Part shown: one piece after another, positions 14,376-19,392 of the stretch
How the letters are laid out: every line of letters begins with the position of its first letter
Position numbering within the stretch: the first letter of the stretch is position 1
Origin: Candidatus Peregrinibacteria bacterium
Lineage (GTDB): Bacteria > Patescibacteriota > Gracilibacteria > UBA1369 > LOWO2-01-FULL-3
Assembly (NCBI GenBank): GCA_014728975.1
Contig: WJKQ01000005.1
Coordinates: forward strand, 1-19,392
Length of the DNA: 19,392 bases
Reading direction: 5' to 3'
The notes under the pieces: model-generated
Told to the model about the DNA's origin: nothing
Database searches by the model: none
What the model saw: only the letters and a program-made list of their open reading frames with translations
Program-made: the position numbers and the translations under genes

Positions 14376-16112
14376 ATGCCAAAAGAAAATAAAAAGGTTG
14401 ATCTGGACGCGATGCGTCATTCATGTTCTCACGTGCTCGCACAGGCCGTTTTACAGATGTTTCCGGAAGCAAAACTTGGGATCGGACCTACAATTGAGGA
14501 CGGTTTTTATTATGATTTTGAACTGCCCAGAACTCTTATCCCCGAGGACCTGCCTATTTTGGAGAAAAAAATGAAACAAATAATCAAACAGGATCAAAAA
14601 TTTCTCAAAAAAGAAGTTTCTCCCAAAGAAGCAATAAAATTCTTAAAAAAAGCTGATCAGAAATATAAAATTGAATTAGTAAAAGAATTTGCCAAATCAG
14701 GTGAAAAGATAACTTTTTATGAGAATGTTATGCCGCAGGACAACAAACCCATGTTTGTCGATCTTTGTGAAGGGCCGCATCTTGACCGAACAGGACAGAT
14801 AGGCGCATTTAAATTATTAAAGATCGCGGGCGCCTATTGGCGCGGCGATGAAAAAAATCCAATGCTTCAGAGAATTTATGGCACTTGTTTCCATACAAAA
14901 GAAGAACTTGATAAATATCTAAAAAAGATCGAAGAAGCAAAAAAACGAGACCACAGAAAACTTGGCAAAGAATTGGATCTCTTTAGTTTTCATGAAGATG
15001 GTCCTGGTTTTCCCTTTTTTCATCCCAAAGGAATGATTCTTATCAATCAGCTCCTTGAATACTGGCATAAAGAACATAAAGAAGCCGGCTATGGTCTTGT
15101 TTCCACGCCGATAATTCTGAGAGAGAGTTTGTGGCATCAGTCAGGACATTACGATAATTATAAAGAACACATGTATTTCACGCATATTGATGATGAAGGC
15201 TACGCAATAAAACCCATGAACTGTCCGGGTGGGATGCTGATTTATAAAGAAAGGACAAGGTCTTACAGGCATCTTCCCTTACGATGGGCGGAACTGGGGC
15301 TTGTTCACAGGCATGAAAAATCCGGTGTTTTGCATGGACTTTTTCGTGTAAGAAGTTTTACCCAGGATGATGCTCATATTTTCTGTACGGAAGAACAGAT
15401 AAAAGATGAATTAAAGGGCGTTTTGCGCCTTTTTGAAAAAATGTACGCGAAATTTGGTTTTGAATACATGATTGAGCTTTCCACAAGACCTGAAAAATCC
15501 ATCGGAAGTGATGAAATGTGGGATCTCAGCGAAAAAACTATGCATGAAGTTTTGAAAGAGGAAAAACTTGATTATGAAATAAACGAAGGCGATGGCGCGT
15601 TTTATGGTCCAAAATTTGATTTTCATATTGCCGACTGTTTGGGAAGAACATGGCAGTGCGGTACATTACAGCTTGATTTTTCCATGCCCGAAAGATTTGA
15701 GCTTGAATATATTGGAGAGGATGGTAATCCACATAGACCGGTAATGCTTCACAGAGTTGTTTATGGATCCATCGAACGATTTATGGGAATTTTAATTGAA
15801 CATTACGGCGGTGCTTTTCCGGCATGGATTGCGCCTGTTCAGGCTATTATTTTACCGGTTTCCGATAAATTTAACGATTACGCCAAAAAAGCAGCTGAAA
15901 AACTTTATGAAAAAGGTATTAGATATGAAATAGATGATTCTTCAGAAACTCTCGGCAAGAAAATCCGCAACGCCGAGCTTTTGAAAATTCCTTTTATGCT
16001 GGTCGTGGGAGAAAAAGAACAGAAAGGAAATACTGTGGCGGTCAGAGATTATGCCACAAAAAAACAAAAGGTCATGAAAGTGGATGAATTTATCAAAATG
16101 GCATCCCTCTAA
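14376..16112 (+). CDS. thrS: Threonyl-tRNA synthetase lacking the TGS domain
   Basis: Charges tRNA-Thr with threonine in the cytosol. The ATG at 14376 is chosen because upstream frame sequence lies antisense to recF and has no similarity to ThrS. The 578 residues begin at the editing (N2) domain: the N-terminal TGS domain of the roughly 640-aa bacterial enzyme is missing. The editing site is intact (H15/H19 and C131/H135). The class II core has the zinc ligands C283, H334 and H459, and motifs around 306-331 and 450-475. The anticodon-binding domain covers about 484-578. TGS-less ThrS enzymes are known, so this is likely functional. It overlaps the convergent giant gene by 20 bp. Confidence 0.97.
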   Translation: MPKENKKVDLDAMRHSCSHVLAQAVLQMFPEAKLGIGPTIEDGFYYDFELPRTLIPEDLPILEKKMKQIIKQDQKFLKKEVSPKEAIKFLKKADQKYKIELVKEFAKSGEKITFYENVMPQDNKPMFVDLCEGPHLDRTGQIGAFKLLKIAGAYWRGDEKNPMLQRIYGTCFHTKEELDKYLKKIEEAKKRDHRKLGKELDLFSFHEDGPGFPFFHPKGMILINQLLEYWHKEHKEAGYGLVSTPIILRESLWHQSGHYDNYKEHMYFTHIDDEGYAIKPMNCPGGMLIYKERTRSYRHLPLRWAELGLVHRHEKSGVLHGLFRVRSFTQDDAHIFCTEEQIKDELKGVLRLFEKMYAKFGFEYMIELSTRPEKSIGSDEMWDLSEKTMHEVLKEEKLDYEINEGDGAFYGPKFDFHIADCLGRTWQCGTLQLDFSMPERFELEYIGEDGNPHRPVMLHRVVYGSIERFMGILIEHYGGAFPAWIAPVQAIILPVSDKFNDYAKKAAEKLYEKGIRYEIDDSSETLGKKIRNAELLKIPFMLVVGEKEQKGNTVAVRDYATKKQKVMKVDEFIKMASL

Positions 16113-19100
16113 GATTGGCGCTTTCAATAATCTTTTTCATTTTTTCACCATCATCCGATTTTACAGCTTCTTTGAATACTGAGCTGAACTTATCATATGC
16201 TCCATCTACTATTTTTTGTTTTTCCATGTTTTCTTTAATCCTTACATCACCGACGGGTATATTGATTTTTCTATAAATATCGTTTAAATCGGGGTCATTG
16301 TATGCTTCGACAATTTGCTTTAATGTGAAATTTATTTCCTCAATAAAAAATTTTGGAGGTTGTTCAGGTGTAACCACAGTCCCTCTGTTCAATGTTCTGT
16401 CGTCCATTCTCTGATAAATATCTTTATGTTTTTCATATTTACCGGTCATTATCCCCTCATACCTTACATATGATTTTATTGCTTCAACAAGTTTGCTTTT
16501 GTTATCATTTTCCGCCAATGATTTCATGTATTGGCTGAATCCGGGAAAAACATTCGCGTATCCTTCAATCGTCAAGAATTTCTTACTACCGCTTGCCGCC
16601 TGGCATGAGTCGGTTATTATCCTTTCAGTTGCCGGGGGAAGGTACGCAAACATATCATCATGATCCAGGTTTTCTCCATTTCTTAATGCCTTGTTAATAC
16701 GTGTTTGTGTTTCGTTACTTGGAATAACATACTGCCACATAAATTCATCCACATATTTTCCGGGTTCTGCGTTCATAGGATCATCTCTATCAAACCATCG
16801 AACCCACCTTTTATAGTCTTCGATAGTAAATCTATGTGATATTCCTTCTTTACGGGGTACACTTGCACATATATATTCCAGGAGCGGAAATTTCGCCAGC
16901 ATTTCCGAATTAATATGCGCTATTCTGTCAAAACTGAGTATGGTTCTTCCGTATCTGTTTTCCGCCGCCACGCCTTCAATCATATAGTAAATTTTTGCCT
17001 GCATGCTGGATTTTCCCTGATCGATCGCGTGTGTGACCAATCCTTCATATTCGTGTGGATCAACGAATTCTCCATTTTTGTGTTGTTTAAGTAATACTGC
17101 CAATCGGCGCTGGTGTCCGCCTTCCACGCCTTCGAGCTGTTTACCTTCTTCATAATAACTTTTTACGTTTTGGGCGAATGTGGATTTATTTCTTGCGAAC
17201 CATTCATTGTAGGTTCCTTCACCCCACATCGAATCTATCGCGGCTTTCAAAAAATCAAATCCTGTTCGATTGTCCGTTTCGCTGATTTGCGTATATGGAT
17301 CCCCGCTTGAAGGTATAGGAATAGCAAGGCCGGGATCTATAAATCTGTTCAGATTCCGCCACATTTCAATATCATCCCATCTCATATGTCCTTTTTCACA
17401 TAAAGTAAGCATTGCTGCTTTAAATTCGTCTCTATTTCTTGTTGTTCTCAGCCTGTTTTTGATTTCGTATATACCTTTTTGTTCAAAGGATTCTTTAAAC
17501 TGATTTACCTGTTCGTTTTCCGCGGCCTGATTTATACGCTGCATTTCCGGTGAAAAGAAAGGCAGGTCTTTTCCCACGGATGAGTATCTTTCTTTTTGTC
17601 TTCTTTCATAACGTCTTTTATAATATTCCCACATTGTTTTGCCCATTTCCCAAATATCCTTGACGCTTAACAATCTGGTGCTTACCCACATTTTTTTTAG
17701 AAAATTACGTTCAACTTTGTCCATTCCGCCGACTTTAAAAATATCTTTATAAGGTAGAGCTTCTTCATAATACTCGGGTCTCCATCTATCCAAATCTGAA
17801 ATTTCTTCCTCAACGGATTTTTTTGGAGCCTCTTCAACCGTTTCTCTGTCTTCTTCCTCCTCTTTTTCAGTATAGGTTTCCGGTATTTCCGGAGCGTTTA
17901 CAATGTTACCTTTGTTTGCGTCCTCCAATAAGTTTCTTTTATTTATTTTTTTTATTGTCGGTGTTCTATATTCTGAAGGTTTTGGAGGCCTTATCCCTGT
18001 AAATGCTGCGGGGAGAGTCGGAATCCACCATCTTCCACCCTCTGTTCCTGTTGGCTGAAGCTCCATTTCATATTCTTTTTCACCTTCTTTATTTTCCCTC
18101 GTTCTTATTACTCCTTCTCTTTCTCTTTTCCACTCGTCCAGAGCGACTACATTTTGTTCCTCTCCGGATTCTGGTATTTCCAATTTATCATCTTCGGAAA
18201 GTTCCCCTCTTTTTTTTCTTACTTTCATGGCTCTATTAACTATTTTCTGCATTTCATCGTCATTGATATTTCTCTGATAATTATTTCTTCTCAAATAAAC
18301 GCCGAATTCTCCGGGTGAAAATTTTTTTTGTTTTCGATCAAACCGAAGCACGTCATGAACGGAATCCGGCATGCTTTCTTTTGGAATTTTAGTAACTGTT
18401 TTATTTAAAATAATCTTTGTTTTTCCTTCTTCTTCCCCAACTTCCTCAACTTCTACAGTGTCTTCGCCATAGACAGGTTTTCCTTCCTTAAATTCCTGTA
18501 AAGCTTGGGGAGAGGTAAACGTGTCTCCTTCTTCAATATCTTTAAATGCCAGTTCCAAAGCGTATCTTTCGTTAAATTCTTCAAGATTTTCCAGTTCTTC
18601 GTATCCTTCATATACATCTATAAAATGAAGGAAATTTCTGAGGCTTGATTTTATTTGATTTCCTTCCTCGTCCGTATATTCGATTTTTAGCTGTCCGGGA
18701 GCCTCTTCTTCTGAATCGGGATTTTCCCTCTCAAAATATATTCGATTAATTTTTATGATTGATTTTTTCTTTTCCACTTTTCCGGTTTCCGGGTCGATTT
18801 CCAGTCCTTCAAGTGTTGGCATATATTTGGCTTCGGGGCCGATTTTTAAAAGCCACATTGTAAGTTCGGCAATTTTATTCATATCGAGTCCCGCTCTTTT
18901 TGAAAATTCATTGAGATTTCGGTATTGAGACAGTACTTTTTTTAGATAGTTAATCCATTTTTCCTTGGTTTCCATGAGGTTTTCACGCATCTGATTCATT
19001 TCTTCATCCATTCTTGCAAGCTCCATGCGCAAATCTTCGATTTCTTTTTCCAGCTTTTTGTTTTCCGGGTTTTCTTTAAGCTTTTGTTCGAGTTTTCTTA

Positions 19101-19392
19101 ATTCTTTATCTTTTTCGTTGGCATGTTTTGCCAGTTCAAATTGTTTTTTTTCCGCTTTATCAAGTGTTTCGATAAGCTCTTTTGGTGGTGCTTCTATTGT
19201 CCAGTTTTCCTCCTCGCCGGTTTCAGTGATCTCTTCCACTTTTCCTCTAATTTCTGAAGTTTCCGTCACTGCCCCGGCTGCGATGCCGGTTTCTTCAAGC
19301 GCTTCTTTTCTTTGGTCCTCCTCTCGTATTTCCGTAAGTTCTTTTAGTATTTCTTTTTCAGAACGGCTGCTTAGGGGGCCTGTGCTTTCCTG
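16093..19392 (-). CDS. Very large coiled-coil/acidic cytosolic protein, unrecognised (5'-partial)
   Basis: The frame stays open to the window edge with coding-like sequence (ending QESTGPLSS at the boundary), so the GTG at 19269 is internal; 1099 residues are visible. Numbering from 19392: a charged N-terminal part, a long coiled coil at about 78-157, two beta-rich stretches at about 205-275 and 285-385 that may be related (the first with LRNFLHFID, the second with FGVYLRRN), a Pro-rich patch near 470, an acidic linker at about 505-545, and a Trp/Tyr-rich helical C-terminal region to 1099. No signal peptide, membrane helix or known catalytic motif is visible. It ends TGA-TAA and overlaps thrS tail to tail. 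A large scaffold is a guess. Confidence 0.85.
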   Translation of the reverse strand, partial: QESTGPLSSRSEKEILKELTEIREEDQRKEALEETGIAAGAVTETSEIRGKVEEITETGEEENWTIEAPPKELIETLDKAEKKQFELAKHANEKDKELRKLEQKLKENPENKKLEKEIEDLRMELARMDEEMNQMRENLMETKEKWINYLKKVLSQYRNLNEFSKRAGLDMNKIAELTMWLLKIGPEAKYMPTLEGLEIDPETGKVEKKKSIIKINRIYFERENPDSEEEAPGQLKIEYTDEEGNQIKSSLRNFLHFIDVYEGYEELENLEEFNERYALELAFKDIEEGDTFTSPQALQEFKEGKPVYGEDTVEVEEVGEEEGKTKIILNKTVTKIPKESMPDSVHDVLRFDRKQKKFSPGEFGVYLRRNNYQRNINDDEMQKIVNRAMKVRKKRGELSEDDKLEIPESGEEQNVVALDEWKREREGVIRTRENKEGEKEYEMELQPTGTEGGRWWIPTLPAAFTGIRPPKPSEYRTPTIKKINKRNLLEDANKGNIVNAPEIPETYTEKEEEEDRETVEEAPKKSVEEEISDLDRWRPEYYEEALPYKDIFKVGGMDKVERNFLKKMWVSTRLLSVKDIWEMGKTMWEYYKRRYERRQKERYSSVGKDLPFFSPEMQRINQAAENEQVNQFKESFEQKGIYEIKNRLRTTRNRDEFKAAMLTLCEKGHMRWDDIEMWRNLNRFIDPGLAIPIPSSGDPYTQISETDNRTGFDFLKAAIDSMWGEGTYNEWFARNKSTFAQNVKSYYEEGKQLEGVEGGHQRRLAVLLKQHKNGEFVDPHEYEGLVTHAIDQGKSSMQAKIYYMIEGVAAENRYGRTILSFDRIAHINSEMLAKFPLLEYICASVPRKEGISHRFTIEDYKRWVRWFDRDDPMNAEPGKYVDEFMWQYVIPSNETQTRINKALRNGENLDHDDMFAYLPPATERIITDSCQAASGSKKFLTIEGYANVFPGFSQYMKSLAENDNKSKLVEAIKSYVRYEGIMTGKYEKHKDIYQRMDDRTLNRGTVVTPEQPPKFFIEEINFTLKQIVEAYNDPDLNDIYRKINIPVGDVRIKENMEKQKIVDGAYDKFSSVFKEAVKSDDGEKMKKIIESANLRGMPF

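Noticed and set aside
19267..19269. GTG as the start of the giant minus-strand protein
   Set aside because: The 41 codons upstream are open and read as charged protein sequence like the rest; no stop and no ribosome binding site separates them.
1..19392. CRISPR array, tRNA or rRNA
   Set aside because: The non-coding stretches are short and contain no regularly spaced repeats, no cloverleaf-like structure and no rRNA-like sequence.

Overview
The window is low-GC bacterial chromosome read with the standard code: TGA ends two genes, uvrA, recF and thrS have no in-frame TGA, and Trp is TGG. The mix of ordinary housekeeping genes with large unrecognised surface and cytosolic proteins, short coupled gene junctions and few Shine-Dalgarno sequences suggests an uncultured Candidate Phyla Radiation (Patescibacteria) lineage, perhaps Peregrinibacteria-like. 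That placement is inference; no 16S or other marker is present to fix it.

Region 1 (1-7523, plus strand) is a tight five-gene unit. It begins with the 3' part of a giant cell-surface protein (FG-GAP-like, Fn3-like and PKD-like modules, three S-layer-homology units, thrombospondin type 3 calcium-binding repeats). Four unrecognised exported or membrane-anchored proteins of 200, 212, 610 and 372 aa follow, with gaps of 2, 6 and 4 nt and one 1-nt overlap. All four carry a Cys close to the C-terminus, and the first two share a short motif. This is the best candidate for an undescribed system: a putative envelope complex whose large member has S-layer-type anchoring domains.

Region 2 (7524-7658) is a convergent junction with three successive hairpins. 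Region 3 (7659-8452, minus) holds a 56-aa zinc-ribbon protein, an excisionase/MerR-like DNA-binding protein with a very charged tail, and a 299-bp AT-rich non-coding stretch with six copies of TAAACTTT in either orientation, three of them spaced one helical turn apart.

Region 4 (8453-14339, minus) contains uvrA, a 210-aa charged protein, a 63-aa coiled-coil protein, a PrsW-type intramembrane protease and recF. The protease and the two small proteins look translationally linked. UvrA (nucleotide excision repair) and RecF (gap repair) give this stretch a DNA-repair flavour.

Region 5 (14376-19392) has thrS on the plus strand, diverging from recF over only 36 bp and lacking the N-terminal TGS domain. 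It overlaps tail to tail with a very large, unrecognised, coiled-coil and acidic cytosolic protein on the minus strand whose start lies beyond the window.
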